The notes: generated by a model not told the origin, from the letters alone. A stretch of DNA of 40,760 nucleotides from Pseudomonadota bacterium (GCA_023391375.1 JAEWBB010000015.1:1-40760); one strand, 5' to 3'. Numbered from the stretch's first letter, positions 17,701 through 24,988 are shown. Numbers and translations: made by a program.

Positions 17701-19950
17701 CAGCGAATTGCCAGGCGTCTGGTTGTTGGCGTTGACGACGATGTTGCTGTTGGTCGCGCTGATCGAGGCCGTCCCGCCCAGCGCGTCGTTGCCGGTGTCC
17801 GGCGTGCCTTCGCCGTCCGACCCATAGGCGCTGGCATCGATCCGCAAGGTGCGGTCGGCCGTCACGGCGGCGCTGGTGAGGGTCAGGCTGGCGGTGCCGC
17901 CGAAAGCCTTCCCGCCGGCCGCGGAATAGGTCGAGCCGCCCGAGCCGGTGGCGGTGATGTTCGCCTCGCCGACCGAGAAGTCGGCATTGGTGATGGACCC
18001 GGTGGCCTGGCCGCCCTGGCCATCGCCGGCATTCCCGATGCCATAGTAGTAGCCCCAGCCGCCGGACCCGCTCGCATCCATCGAGAAATAGTCGGTGCTG
18101 AACGCCGGGCGGTCGGTGCCGCTGCCGGTCATGACCAGCGAGGCGATGCCGCCGGTGCCGATGCCGCCGGTCCCGTCGCCCAGCCCCTGTCCGCCGTCGC
18201 CATGGGCGTCGATCTGCGTATAGAGGCCGAAATCGGCGCTCGACCCGTCGGTCAGGGACAGGGTCGCCGACCCGCCGCGCCCGGCGCCGCCGGTAATGTC
18301 GCCCGCCCCGCCATATCCGATCGCCGACGCGGTCGTATCGCCGAAGGACAGCGCACTGCCGTTGCCCGCCGCACCCAGCGTGATCGTGCCGCCCTGGCCG
18401 ATGCCGCCGGTGATGCCGCAGCTCGAACACTCGATCGATGAACCGCCGCTGCCGTCGGCGGTGGCGTAGAGCCGCGACGCGGTGATGCTGCCGCCCTGTG
18501 TCGCCGAGACATTGACCGTTCCGCCCGTGCCATTGCCGCCGGCCGCATTGCTGACTACCGCGCCGCCGTCGCCGTCGGCATCGATGTAGAGGTCGCCGGC
18601 GGTGATCGTCCCACCCGCCGCGGTGACCGACACGGTGCCGCCGTGACCGCTGGTCCCGTTCGTGTCGCTGTCGAACACATAGCCGCCGCGCGCAAATGCA
18701 TCGAGGTAGGCATCGCCCAGGCTGACCGTCCGCAGCGCTGCGGCGCTAATGCTGATCGTTCCGCCCTGGGCATTCGTGTTGGGGTTCGCGTTGACCGACA
18801 CGTCGGCGAAAAGGGTGCCGCCGAACGTCACATCGCCACCCAGCGCGGTAATGCCGATCGATTCGACCGCGCGAAGCTCGGCATCGGTGAGGAACTTGAT
18901 GTCGCCGCTGGCCGAACCGATGGTGATGGCCTTGGTCGCATAGGCATCGACCGCGCTGGAAAAGGTCGATGACCGGATGTCGATCGTCCCGCCCGGCGTT
19001 TCGGCGCCGACGAAGGCGGTGTCGCGCCCTGCGGACAGGATGACGCTGTTGCCCTCGACGATCGCGCTGTTGGCGACGTCGAAGCCGAGGTTGGCGCCCC
19101 CGCTGATCAGCAGCGTCGTGGCGTCGTTCTTGGGCACGGTGACAAGGTAGGCGCGGCGCGCCACGTCGGCTGTCTCGACCGCACTGTTGCGGCCGATCGA
19201 CCCACCGGTGACGTTCAGGCTGTCGGCCACGCCGGTGCCGATGTCGACCTGCACCGAATAGAGGTCATAGGTGCTGGAAAAGCTGAGCGTTGCCGCTTCC
19301 GCCGCGACCAGCGCGACATCGCCGTCGGTCTTGATTGTGCCGGCGGTGGTAATCTTCGGCGCGACAACGGCGATGAAGCTGTTGGTGCCGTTGCTGGCGA
19401 TCGTCGCCCCGGCATTGATCCGCACCTCGCTGGTGCCGTTGGTCACCCCGCCGAACGTCAGCGTCGGCGCGGCCGCGCCAAAGCCGTTGAACCAGTTGTT
19501 GCCGCTGCCCGGGTCCGACGTCGTCAGGCCGAGCGATCCGACATCGATGCTGGCGCCGTTGCCGACGACGATGCCGTTGGGATTGTAGAAGAAGACCGTG
19601 CCGCCCTTCACGCTGTTGACGGTCGAGGTGATTGTGCCGTTGAGGCCGATCATGTCGGTCCCGCTGGTCACCCGGTTGAGGACCGCGAAGTCGCTTTGGC
19701 CGCTGAACGCCATGACATTGCCCGACGGCAGGAAATCGCGAACGCCGCCGACCGGCGCACCCGTCGCGGTCCAGTCGATCGTCGTCTGCGGGTTGTTGAG
19801 CACGACCGACGCGCCATTGCCGGTGATCGCCGCACCGCCTGCGTTGTTGAGGTTGCCCGCGACCTGCGCCGCCGCCGGCTTGGCGCCCATCACCAGCGCG
19901 GTGGCGAGGGCGATGCTGGAACAGAAGCTGGTCTTGGAGAGGATACGCAT
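11716..19950 (-). CDS. Giant TpsA exoprotein, filamentous-haemagglutinin family
   Basis: The 2744-residue protein is the secreted partner of a two-partner secretion system. It starts with a signal peptide (about residues 1-29, ending AKPAAAQ) and then the TPS secretion domain, with the hallmark NPNGI (N123-G126) and a beta-helix-like stretch. Residues about 390-1650 are glycine-rich repeats with units like GGDGQGG. Residues about 1650-2500 are alternating short repeats of the ASGGDVELTATGAL type, suggesting a long beta-helix. The C-terminal part has an Asp-rich stretch (GNDPDGDDSDNDDDK) and a Pro-rich tail. I see no toxin domain and no LPXTG or autotransporter barrel. The ATG at 19950 shares one base with the TpsB stop (TGATG) and has GGAGG ahead of it; the TAA overlaps the CHAT start. 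A surface fibre or adhesin is the likely role. Confidence 0.9.
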   Translation of the reverse strand: MRILSKTSFCSSIALATALVMGAKPAAAQVAGNLNNAGGAAITGNGASVVLNNPQTTIDWTATGAPVGGVRDFLPSGNVMAFSGQSDFAVLNRVTSGTDMIGLNGTITSTVNSVKGGTVFFYNPNGIVVGNGASIDVGSLGLTTSDPGSGNNWFNGFGAAAPTLTFGGVTNGTSEVRINAGATIASNGTNSFIAVVAPKITTAGTIKTDGDVALVAAEAATLSFSSTYDLYSVQVDIGTGVADSLNVTGGSIGRNSAVETADVARRAYLVTVPKNDATTLLISGGANLGFDVANSAIVEGNSVILSAGRDTAFVGAETPGGTIDIRSSTFSSAVDAYATKAITIGSASGDIKFLTDAELRAVESIGITALGGDVTFGGTLFADVSVNANPNTNAQGGTISISAAALRTVSLGDAYLDAFARGGYVFDSDTNGTSGHGGTVSVTAAGGTITAGDLYIDADGDGGAVVSNAAGGNGTGGTVNVSATQGGSITASRLYATADGSGGSSIECSSCGITGGIGQGGTITLGAAGNGSALSFGDTTASAIGYGGAGDITGGAGRGGSATLSLTDGSSADFGLYTQIDAHGDGGQGLGDGTGGIGTGGIASLVMTGSGTDRPAFSTDYFSMDASGSGGWGYYYGIGNAGDGQGGQATGSITNADFSVGEANITATGSGGSTYSAAGGKAFGGTASLTLTSAAVTADRTLRIDASAYGSDGEGTPDTGNDALGGTASISATNSNIVVNANNQTPGNSLWVGATAYASGGNNGVGGSAQGGTVTGTISGTTLLGGDMVFDAHGSGGNSYGASGGDGRGGSVNVTVSTSTVNGSGLSLYAQGAGGSAYQTTGGDGYGGSIALNAAGVAMNLTSILYAENNGYGGNGWDYGVDGGAAFGGVTNIALTGTTLTSPDIVIDSEGKGGSVYGDASGGYGQGGSALLQLLGGTTVNGGYVEIYAGGYGGENGQECSDCVTAGGDGQGGVARLYAAGGNNRLNSSDTLFIYGSGIGGAGDTQGGDGRGTEASLQLSAGTTLNLANTYIFADGVGGEGLYGGDGGDARGGLARILGSDGAGGTINHNGNFLFHLTAEGFGGNAADGAAGDATGGTAIIDANDLDLTSATKGLWVSAYAMAGDSITGTGGSAAGGNATVALSNGAQFNLPQTITLNSYGLGGDGTAGGTATAGYSNLTINGASLATGTALQAVNDSLVLASYAYGGNGSAGDGGNATATGANLVVSAGGTVAAQSLNVSTEARGGSSIGGLSAGNADAGYAVVRSDSGASLAVSGNARIAASATGGSGRGGANGGSAVADSLALLNAVNLGSVAIAGNLELDTDRTGGDGFNGGNAFANIDYQNVVVGDVFPVSEIFSNGGSVSVGGTTLLTSAARGGNGTDGGSGGDAYGGIVSLRAVNSPYGLSQISLGTTAFDGTAIAGSGGSGVSVGTGTGGNGGAGGDALGGLVYAQALALTGQITTGDLLIDTAARAGDGGDGGQGEIGGIGGAGGNVITNWSAGSVNIGTVSGLNVAGLTTTEGFAHFGDVTVSTIATGGNGGWGGFGSTGANGAAGNGGSAQSGDFVILNRGGDFVAGDVVWAFDAFGGSAGSNPNETLVGIGGDASTGGMLLLNTNRYLEPANRGTMSIGSMTLRGFGYGGGGLVPGGAYHLSGLDFETLNADTHIASLDFATNGPGGAWIPGADIVSVLAAQNGTVTIDGALSIMTPGRMSVWTDNATIDAASANLDAANFVAGAAPSPIAYGTLSAGTLSVASGGDIILNTNLDIGSAIDLSAPGSVVIGSATSGSGSIVLAANGGLVLARDLDAAGDIDLSAVGDITTNALTATNAVLVDAGGAVTTGNVHAGSSIDLFGGPITAGALVSDTDRIWVVGSGAVSVGSASAGGDLVMSAGGPLAVLGSASAGGQAILQGDGIAVGGPIDAVLAATLVSNQSIVAQDIASDGDVSLSANGSITAGNLAATNGAITGHAGQGLSLASAGAGSDVWLTADGGNLAIAGTTASGGDVELTATGALSAGNVSASGTVTAIGASIGVGNVSAGVDIGLWSGSTINAGTLSAMARIGAAGPGNISTGAIQAGDLVMLLAGGNIATGPIMAGGEFYLGGYGMFALGYDPVNEDFDPAPVLAQAPQASGGTVAIGGAVQARAVRAASAGNWTSGNLTATNSVAQVNAGGSLVAGNVSGSGNVALAAAGGNLQAGNVTSGGQLALGATGTLVAGTLNAVQQIAASGNAGVTTGYATSTGGTVTLASATGPVTSGGADATGIAITSGGAATVTGALVSDTAIQVAAGGNVILASAAAGNGIAITGANVQAGALSANLGTISTAGLLTVGGAWNVANLSVTSNDIAFAQAGSITGSFAELLSTNGTGAGIGTNSGAANGSYILDNGELSRIGSSTLLVYALENASAIDLMVGTTTLAGGGRYYDFGVVDTAGNYAGRLRVTGQVTGQNFTDQDYLDLDARLMEIDAVNGGIDFSPGSDATVGTLSFFGQRVHVAEAAVLDRLALDTQYANRDVELATAPTAPHAGTVINAGTVNLDLFQAGTGQVGQAVSQAASPYSIYVQNMGTAAARSGLLISDANLYGDITAGSVEMIINGQLYDAATGQTLAGAAARDAFIGDPENDLTVFTASSSINGCALSGGACFTPVPPAQPVPPQIQDLTNQLVFLDTSIGDQLVFGEELFGNDPDGDDSDNDDDKTDDKNAIEPPPPVINGKPIDPQAPTDEPVSGSGNPALIGTGSNQQEQQ
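15000..18770 (-). repeat. Glycine-rich degenerate repeat region within TpsA
   Basis: About 1250 codons encode imperfect repeats of roughly 25-40 residues. Each ends in a glycine cluster (patterns such as GGDGRGG, GGAGRGG, GGYGQGG) followed by a short beta strand such as SVNVTVST or ATLSLTDG. On the plus strand this appears as endless GCCGCC and GCCGCCG tracts. The copies differ at the DNA level, so they are old or kept diverse. Long spurious plus-strand reading frames across this region are a by-product of the composition. Confidence 0.75.
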
Positions 19951-21674
19951 CAGGACCTCCACGGCAGGAGACGGCTGGTCAGGGTGACGAGCAGGCGCGG
20001 ACCGCCCTTGCGGTCGTCGATGCCGGCCCGCTCGAGCGGCACGGCAAGCGAGGTATCGAGCCGGAAATTCCCCATGTCGGCGCGCAGGCCCGCGCCAACG
20101 GATTTGAGGTGGTTGGGGTCGCCGGGGAGATTCTTGTTCCACGCCCATCCCGCGTCGCCGAACATATAGGGCGCCACCGTCGCCTTGCCGCGCGCGATGT
20201 CGAACGCCTTGGTCCGCAGCTCGGCCGCCAAGGCGACGCCGCTGTCGCCGCTCTCGATCGCCGGGTCGTAACCGCGGCCGACGGTGTAGTTGCCGAGCGT
20301 GAATTCCTCGAACGCGGCGAGCGGTGCAAAGGCCAACTGCGCCCGGGGCGAAAGCGCGAGGGCGAGCGCCTTGCCAAGCGCGAGGTCGAACTGGCCCGCC
20401 GCGCGGACCAGCCCGGCCGTCGGGTGCGCATCGCCCCGGCTGGGCCCGATCACGCCGATCGGGCAGACGTCGTTCGGGCAGCGGTCGCTGGCGCCGAAAA
20501 TGTCGAGGCCCTTGCGGATTTCGGCCGTCGCGGCGGCGCGCCAGCCAGGCGCCGCGCTGACCCGGTCGTAGCTGTCCCAGTTGGCCCGCAGGTAGGCGAT
20601 GCGCAGATTGTCTTCCGACTGGGGGCCGAAGAAGCGCACCTTCTGGTGGAGCAAGTCGAGGCCGCCGCCGAGCCACAGGTTGGTCTTCTGGCTGCGCACC
20701 AGCGGGTAGCGCGCGCCGAGCGAGGCGTAGAGGGTGCGGGCGATGAGGTCCGGCACCGCCCCGCCGGCATTCACGTCGGGCTTCGACCAGGCGTAGGTGA
20801 ACAGGCCGTCGACCGTCAGCCCTTCGGACCCCGGCCTGAAGCTGTGGGCGAGCTGGACGACCTGCTGCTCCTTGAAGTCGGCGGTCGAATAGGCGGACAA
20901 GGTCGTGACATCGCCCATACCGGTCAGCCCGAACAACTGACCGCGCAGCTGCCCGCCCCACCGGCCGGTCGCCTTGGACGCCAGGTTGGAGATGGTGGCG
21001 TCGACCAGGTAGGTGCGGCGCAGCACCGCGACCTCGCCGATCAGGTCGCCCGGACCGGTGCCGGCGGGCTTGAGCGTCAGCTGGACGTTATACCCCGGCA
21101 GGTCGCGCGCCAGCAGCAGGTAGCGCTCGGCCCGGTTGCGGTCGAAAATCTCGTCCTGCTCGAGCTTGGAGAGGTAGCCGACAAGCTTGTCCTCGGCGCC
21201 CTCGGTCTGGCCGCGTGCCCGCACCGCGACGACGCGGGCGAACAGCGTTTCCATCGTCACCACGCCATTGTCGATCCGCTGGGTCGGCACCTGGACCGCG
21301 GCGAGATAGCCCTTGGCGCGCAGGATGGTGGCGGCCTTGTCGCGCACCTCGCACAGCACCGCCACCGGCTGCTCGCGCCCCGCATAGGGCGTCCACGACG
21401 GGGCCAGCTCTTCCTCGGTCGCACCCTTCAGGCCGTTGAAGCGGACCTGGCTGATCGTCACCTTGACGTCGGCAAAGCGCGGATCGGCCAGCGGGCAGGG
21501 CGAACGCTCGATATCCCCGACCACATCGAGCTTGGGCGTTTCGGGTGCGGTCGTCGGTTGCTGGCGGGTCAGTTCGTCGCGGGTCGGGGTGACCACCTGG
21601 GCTGCCGCAGCGGACGGAAGGCCCGCCGCCAGACACAGCCCGAACGCGCTCGTCGACCGCCAGAAACCCCGCAT
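19950..21674 (-). CDS. TpsB outer-membrane transporter (ShlB/FhaC/HecB family)
   Basis: The 574-residue protein has a signal peptide (residues 1-26, ending PSAAAAQ), a proline/threonine linker, POTRA-like domains (about 70-210; for example VKVTISQVRFNGL and GYLAAVQVPTQRI) and a C-terminal 16-strand-type beta barrel that ends in alternating hydrophobic strands. Such proteins recognise the TPS domain of the partner in the periplasm and thread it across the outer membrane. It is the first gene of the minus-strand operon TpsB-TpsA-CHAT and overlaps TpsA by one base. The assignment is supported by the adjacent TpsA; the length matches the family. Confidence 0.92.
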   Translation of the reverse strand: MRGFWRSTSAFGLCLAAGLPSAAAAQVVTPTRDELTRQQPTTAPETPKLDVVGDIERSPCPLADPRFADVKVTISQVRFNGLKGATEEELAPSWTPYAGREQPVAVLCEVRDKAATILRAKGYLAAVQVPTQRIDNGVVTMETLFARVVAVRARGQTEGAEDKLVGYLSKLEQDEIFDRNRAERYLLLARDLPGYNVQLTLKPAGTGPGDLIGEVAVLRRTYLVDATISNLASKATGRWGGQLRGQLFGLTGMGDVTTLSAYSTADFKEQQVVQLAHSFRPGSEGLTVDGLFTYAWSKPDVNAGGAVPDLIARTLYASLGARYPLVRSQKTNLWLGGGLDLLHQKVRFFGPQSEDNLRIAYLRANWDSYDRVSAAPGWRAAATAEIRKGLDIFGASDRCPNDVCPIGVIGPSRGDAHPTAGLVRAAGQFDLALGKALALALSPRAQLAFAPLAAFEEFTLGNYTVGRGYDPAIESGDSGVALAAELRTKAFDIARGKATVAPYMFGDAGWAWNKNLPGDPNHLKSVGAGLRADMGNFRLDTSLAVPLERAGIDDRKGGPRLLVTLTSRLLPWRS

Positions 21675-21730
21675 GCAACGCCCCCTTTTGTGCGCGCGGG
21701 ATGGCTCGGCCCCTTGAGTCGCCCCGCCCA

Positions 21731-21758
21731 GGAGTTAATTTTTTGTAACCGGAGTTAA
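21731..21758. promoter_or_regulatory. Direct repeat GGAGTTAA upstream of tpsB, possible operator
   Basis: GGAGTTAA occurs at 21731-21738 and again at 21751-21758, a 20-base pitch close to two helical turns. Read on the minus strand these are TTAACTCC copies, separated by an A-rich segment, 57-84 bases before the TpsB start. This AT-rich patch stands out from its GC-rich surroundings and is placed where a promoter and regulator site for the TPS operon would be. The binding protein is unknown. Confidence 0.4.
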
Positions 21759-21822
21759 CGAGAGTCAATGTCAGGGGTCAGAAAACTGTCGCAAATCGAT
21801 ACGTTAAGCGATGCTTCTGAGG

Positions 21823-22713
21823 TTAACGGCGCTCGAACCCCGCCAGGCATTCGGCGACCCAACGGGCGGCAACCAGCGCGCTCAGGTCGCTCGGGTCGAG
21901 CGGCGGATCCCACTCGGTCAGGTCGATCGCCCGCACCCGTCGGTCGGCGGCCAGCAGGCGGACGGCGGCGAAGAAATCATGCGCCGCCATGCCGCCGGGG
22001 CGTGCGCCTGGCGCGCCCGGCATCTGGCCGCGGTCGATCACGTCGATATCGCAATCGATCAGGATCGCCTCGCAATGCGCCAGCCGGTGGAGCGCGGTCG
22101 ACACGCAGCTTTCGATCCCGATCTCGCGCACCTTGGCCATCGTCAGGACGAGGTGTCCGCCGGCCATCGCGTCGCGGTGCATCGCCGCGGCATTGGCGAA
22201 CGGCGCCAGCCCGATCTGCGCGACGTTGCGCCCGGGCAGGCCGTCGTCGCGCAGCGCCCGCACCGGGTTGCCGTTGGAAAGGCCCGCGCTCGTGTCGCGC
22301 ATGTCGAAATGGGCGTCGAGCGTGACCAGACCGACCTTGTCGAGCGGCAGCCCGAGCGCTTCGGCCATGCCGATAAGGGCCGGCCGGGTGACCGCGTTAT
22401 TGCCGCCGACGACCAGCGCCAGGGCGCGCTTGCCGACCGCCGCGGCAACGGCAGCCGCGAGCGGCGCGGTCGCGTCCTCGATCGACAGGTCCGCCAGCGC
22501 CACGTCACCGGTATCGGCGATTGCGCTTCCCAGTTCGCGCCCGGTCTCCACGTCGTAGGTGCCGATCCGCCGGAGCGTCGCGCGCAACCTGGCGGGCGCG
22601 AGGTCGCAGCGGCCGGGAGTCACCGACCCGGTGCCCAGCGGCGCGCCGACCAGCGCGACCGGCGCGTCGGCATCGGCGGGGACCAGGAGATCGGCAAGGT
22701 TGGGCCAGCTCAT
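21823..22713 (-). CDS. Arginase-fold ureohydrolase, putative formimidoylglutamase
   Basis: The 296-residue protein has the ureohydrolase (arginase/agmatinase/formimidoylglutamase) fold, with the dinuclear manganese motifs TLDAHFD (D133, H135, D137) and DCDIDVID (D222, D224, D227). The first motif, normally GGDH, reads GGNN (103-106), so the usual first histidine ligand is an asparagine. Divergent transcription from hutI, 40 bases away, supports formimidoylglutamase, which would convert formiminoglutamate to glutamate and formamide as the last step of histidine degradation. The altered metal site leaves open another substrate or one-metal chemistry. Its stop (TAA, 21823-21825) lies about 150 bases upstream of the TpsB start in the same direction. 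Confidence 0.78.
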   Translation of the reverse strand: MSWPNLADLLVPADADAPVALVGAPLGTGSVTPGRCDLAPARLRATLRRIGTYDVETGRELGSAIADTGDVALADLSIEDATAPLAAAVAAAVGKRALALVVGGNNAVTRPALIGMAEALGLPLDKVGLVTLDAHFDMRDTSAGLSNGNPVRALRDDGLPGRNVAQIGLAPFANAAAMHRDAMAGGHLVLTMAKVREIGIESCVSTALHRLAHCEAILIDCDIDVIDRGQMPGAPGARPGGMAAHDFFAAVRLLAADRRVRAIDLTEWDPPLDPSDLSALVAARWVAECLAGFERR

Positions 22714-22715
22714 GC

Positions 22716-22745
22716 TTGACGACTAGCACGGTCGCTCGGCTAAGC
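22716..22745 (+). promoter_or_regulatory. Possible hutI promoter in the 40-base divergent gap
   Basis: TTGACG at 22716-22721 resembles a -35 element, and CTAAGC at 22740-22745, 18 bases further, is a weak -10 candidate. Transcription would then start at or just before the HutI ATG, implying a leaderless message; no Shine-Dalgarno is seen in front of that ATG. The same gap must also hold the promoter of the divergent gene. Confidence 0.3.
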
Positions 22746-22753
22746 CAGTGGCC

Positions 22754-23971
22754 ATGTGGGACCGCCTCCTGACTGACTGCAACGTCGCGACCATGGTGCC
22801 GGCGCCGGGCAACCCGCTCGGCATCATGAAGAATGCCGCCATCGGCATCGACCAGGGCCGCATCGTCCGGATCGGCAAGCGCACCGAATTGGCCGGCTTT
22901 CGCGCCCGGGAGGTGACCGCGCTCGGCGGGGCCTGGGTCACGCCGGGCCTGATCGACTGCCACACCCACCTCGCGTTCGGCGGCACACGGGCCGAGGAAC
23001 ATGCCATGCGCCGCGCCGGCGCGACCTACGAGGAAATCGCCCGCGCCGGCGGGGGGATCATGTCGACCGTCCGCGCCACCGCCGCGGCGGGCACCGACGA
23101 ATTGCGCGCCCAGTCGCGCCGCCGCCTCGACGCGCTGATGGCCGGCGGCGTCACCACGATCGAGGTGAAGTCGGGCTATGGCCTCGACACCGCCGCCGAA
23201 ATCCGCCTGCTCAACGCCGCCGCCGCGATCGGCTGCGACAAGCCCGTGCGGATCGTCGCGACCCTGCTTGCCGCCCACGCCTTGCCGCCAGAGGCCAGGG
23301 AAGGCGCGGCGCGCGATGCCTATGTGAAGATGATCGCCGAGGAGATGATTCCTGCGGTCGCCCGCGCCGGCCTCGCGACCAGCGTCGACGCCTTTTGCGA
23401 AACGATTGCCTTTACCCCTGCCGAGGTCGAGCGTGTGTTCACCGCCGCCCGTGCCAACGGCCTGCCGATCCGCCTCCACGCCGAACAGCTGTCGAACCAG
23501 AACGGCGCCGCGCTGGCCGCCCGCTACAAGGCGCTGTCCGCCGACCATCTCGAATATCTCGATGCCGCGGGGGCGAAGGCGATGGCCGCCGCGGGCACCG
23601 TCGCGGTGCTATTGCCCGGCGCCTATTACACGTTGCAGGAAACGAAGAAGCCGCCGCTCGACCTCTTACGCTCGGCCGGCGTGCCGATCGCCATCGCCAC
23701 CGACTGCAATCCGGGCACCTCGCCGCTGCTCAACCCGCAACTGGCGATGAACATGGCCGCGACGCTGTTCGGCCTGACGCCCGCCGAAGCCCTGGCCGGC
23801 ATGACCGTCAACGCCGCCCGCGCCCTCGGCCTGGCCCACGAGGTCGGCACGCTGGCGCCGGGCAAGGCGGCGGATCTCTGCGCCTGGCCGATCGAAAGTC
23901 TGGACGAGCTGGCCTACTGGGTCGGCCTGCCGGGACCCGCCGTCCGCATCTTTGGTGGCCATCTTGGCTAA
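22754..23971 (+). CDS. hutI: Imidazolonepropionase
   Basis: The 405-residue amidohydrolase opens the ring of imidazolone-5-propionate to give N-formimino-glutamate, the third step of histidine degradation. Metal and substrate motifs are visible: DCHTHLAFGG (H70, H72), RAEEH, GVTTIEVKSGYG, FCETIAF, LHAEQLSNQNGA, ADHLEYL and the metal-binding aspartate of ATDCNPGTS. The length is usual for HutI. The ATG at 22754 is chosen; an in-frame GTG at 22748 would add two residues. The end overlaps the following membrane-protein gene by about 17 bases. Partner genes hutU and hutH are 5.5 and 8.7 kb further on, on the same strand. Confidence 0.95.
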   Translation: MWDRLLTDCNVATMVPAPGNPLGIMKNAAIGIDQGRIVRIGKRTELAGFRAREVTALGGAWVTPGLIDCHTHLAFGGTRAEEHAMRRAGATYEEIARAGGGIMSTVRATAAAGTDELRAQSRRRLDALMAGGVTTIEVKSGYGLDTAAEIRLLNAAAAIGCDKPVRIVATLLAAHALPPEAREGAARDAYVKMIAEEMIPAVARAGLATSVDAFCETIAFTPAEVERVFTAARANGLPIRLHAEQLSNQNGAALAARYKALSADHLEYLDAAGAKAMAAAGTVAVLLPGAYYTLQETKKPPLDLLRSAGVPIAIATDCNPGTSPLLNPQLAMNMAATLFGLTPAEALAGMTVNAARALGLAHEVGTLAPGKAADLCAWPIESLDELAYWVGLPGPAVRIFGGHLG

Positions 23972-24551
23972 GGGCGCCGCGCTGGCCATCGCCGTCATCG
24001 CCTGGCTCGGCCTCGGCGTGCAGGCCCATGCGACGTTCGGGCAGGTGCACGATGCCTCGCAGACGCTATGGGTGCTGCTGCGCTACTTCACGATCCTGAC
24101 CAACGTGGCTGTCGCCATCGCCTTTTCGATGCTGGGAATGGGCCGCAAGCTGTCGCCGCCTTTCCTCGGCGGGCTGGTGCTGGCGATCCTGCTCGTCGGG
24201 GTCGTCTACATGACGTTGCTGCGCGGCCTGCTCGAGTTGAGCGGCGGCGCCCTGCTCGCCGACACCTTGCTCCACAAGGTGACGCCGGTGCTCGTCACCC
24301 TCTGGTGGCTCGCCTTCGCGCCCAAGCGGCGGCTGCAATGGAAGCACCCGCTGCGCTGGGCGCTGTTCCCGCTCCTCTACCTTCCTTACGCGCTCATTCG
24401 CGGAAAAGTCGAAGGCCTCTACGCCTACCCGTTCATCAACCTCGACCGGCTCGGCGTCGAGGTCGTGACTTTCAACGCCGTCGCCATTGCCGCCGCCTTC
24501 CTGCTCGCCGGCCTGGCGCTGGTGGCACTCGATAAGGTGTTGCCGCGCTAG
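23955..24551 (+). CDS. Pr6Pr-like integral membrane protein
   Basis: The roughly 198-residue protein has about six hydrophobic segments (for example AALAIAVIAWLGLGV, LGGLVLAILLVGVVYMTLL, the segments around VTPVLVTLWWLAFAP and LRWALFPLLYLPY, and the C-terminal AIAAAFLLAGLALVAL). The layout, with the central YFTILTN after the first helix and HKVTPVLV followed by a W-rich helix, fits the Pr6Pr family of unknown function. The start is a GTG at 23955 or TTG at 23952, inside the end of hutI, so it is likely co-transcribed with hutI. There is no evidence that it moves histidine or urocanate. Confidence 0.75.
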   Translation: MAILAKGAALAIAVIAWLGLGVQAHATFGQVHDASQTLWVLLRYFTILTNVAVAIAFSMLGMGRKLSPPFLGGLVLAILLVGVVYMTLLRGLLELSGGALLADTLLHKVTPVLVTLWWLAFAPKRRLQWKHPLRWALFPLLYLPYALIRGKVEGLYAYPFINLDRLGVEVVTFNAVAIAAAFLLAGLALVALDKVLPR

Positions 24552-24585
24552 GCACCCATCGCCGCGCTCGCGCGTTCGAAGTGCC

Positions 24586-24987
24586 ATGAAACAGACCCTT
24601 ATCGCGCTCGGCGCTTCGGCCGCCACCATGCTGGTCCTCGACGGTGCGTGGCTGTCGACCATGGCCAAAAAGCTTTACCGGCCGCAGCTCGGCGACCTCA
24701 TCGCCGACAAGTTCCATCCCGGTCCGGCGGCCGCCTTCTATGCCATCTACGTTCTTGGCACCTACGCCATCGCAGTCCATCCGTCGCTCGCCGACGGGCG
24801 GGTCGACCTCGCCGCGCTGCGCGGCGCGATGCTCGGCTTCATGGCCTACGCCACCTACGACCTGACCAACCAGGCGACGCTGCGGCACTGGTCGACCACC
24901 GTCACTGTCGCCGACATGGCATGGGGCACGGTGCTGACCGCCGTTACCGCCGGCGTCGGCGCATGGGCGGCCAAGGCGTTCGCCTAA
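24586..24987 (+). CDS. DUF2177 family membrane protein
   Basis: The 133-residue protein has four hydrophobic segments and matches DUF2177 features: a first helix with LDGAWLSTM, FHPGPAAAFYAIYVLG, the GFMAYATYDLTNQATL motif and a last helix with DMAWGTVLTA. Function is unknown. In other proteobacteria the family often travels with DUF1295, DUF1365, FAD oxidoreductase and cyclopropane-fatty-acid synthase-like genes, most of which are present here. The start ATG at 24586 follows 34 bases after the previous stop. It converges with DUF1295, with one base between the stops. Confidence 0.82.
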   Translation: MKQTLIALGASAATMLVLDGAWLSTMAKKLYRPQLGDLIADKFHPGPAAAFYAIYVLGTYAIAVHPSLADGRVDLAALRGAMLGFMAYATYDLTNQATLRHWSTTVTVADMAWGTVLTAVTAGVGAWAAKAFA

Positions 24988-24988
24988 T

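Noticed and set aside
12307..18972. Many long plus-strand frames opposite TpsA
   Set aside because: They are antisense images of glycine-rich repeats in GC-rich DNA, with arginine/alanine-rich low-complexity products and no recognisable family.
20109..21758. 549-residue plus-strand frame opposite TpsB
   Set aside because: Antisense to a clear TpsB gene with a signal peptide and POTRA domains; the product has no recognisable domain.
21735..21826. Several TTAA copies before tpsB as CtrA sites
   Set aside because: Spacings are about 15-16 bases between halves, not the seven of the CtrA consensus, so only the GGAGTTAA repeat is reported.
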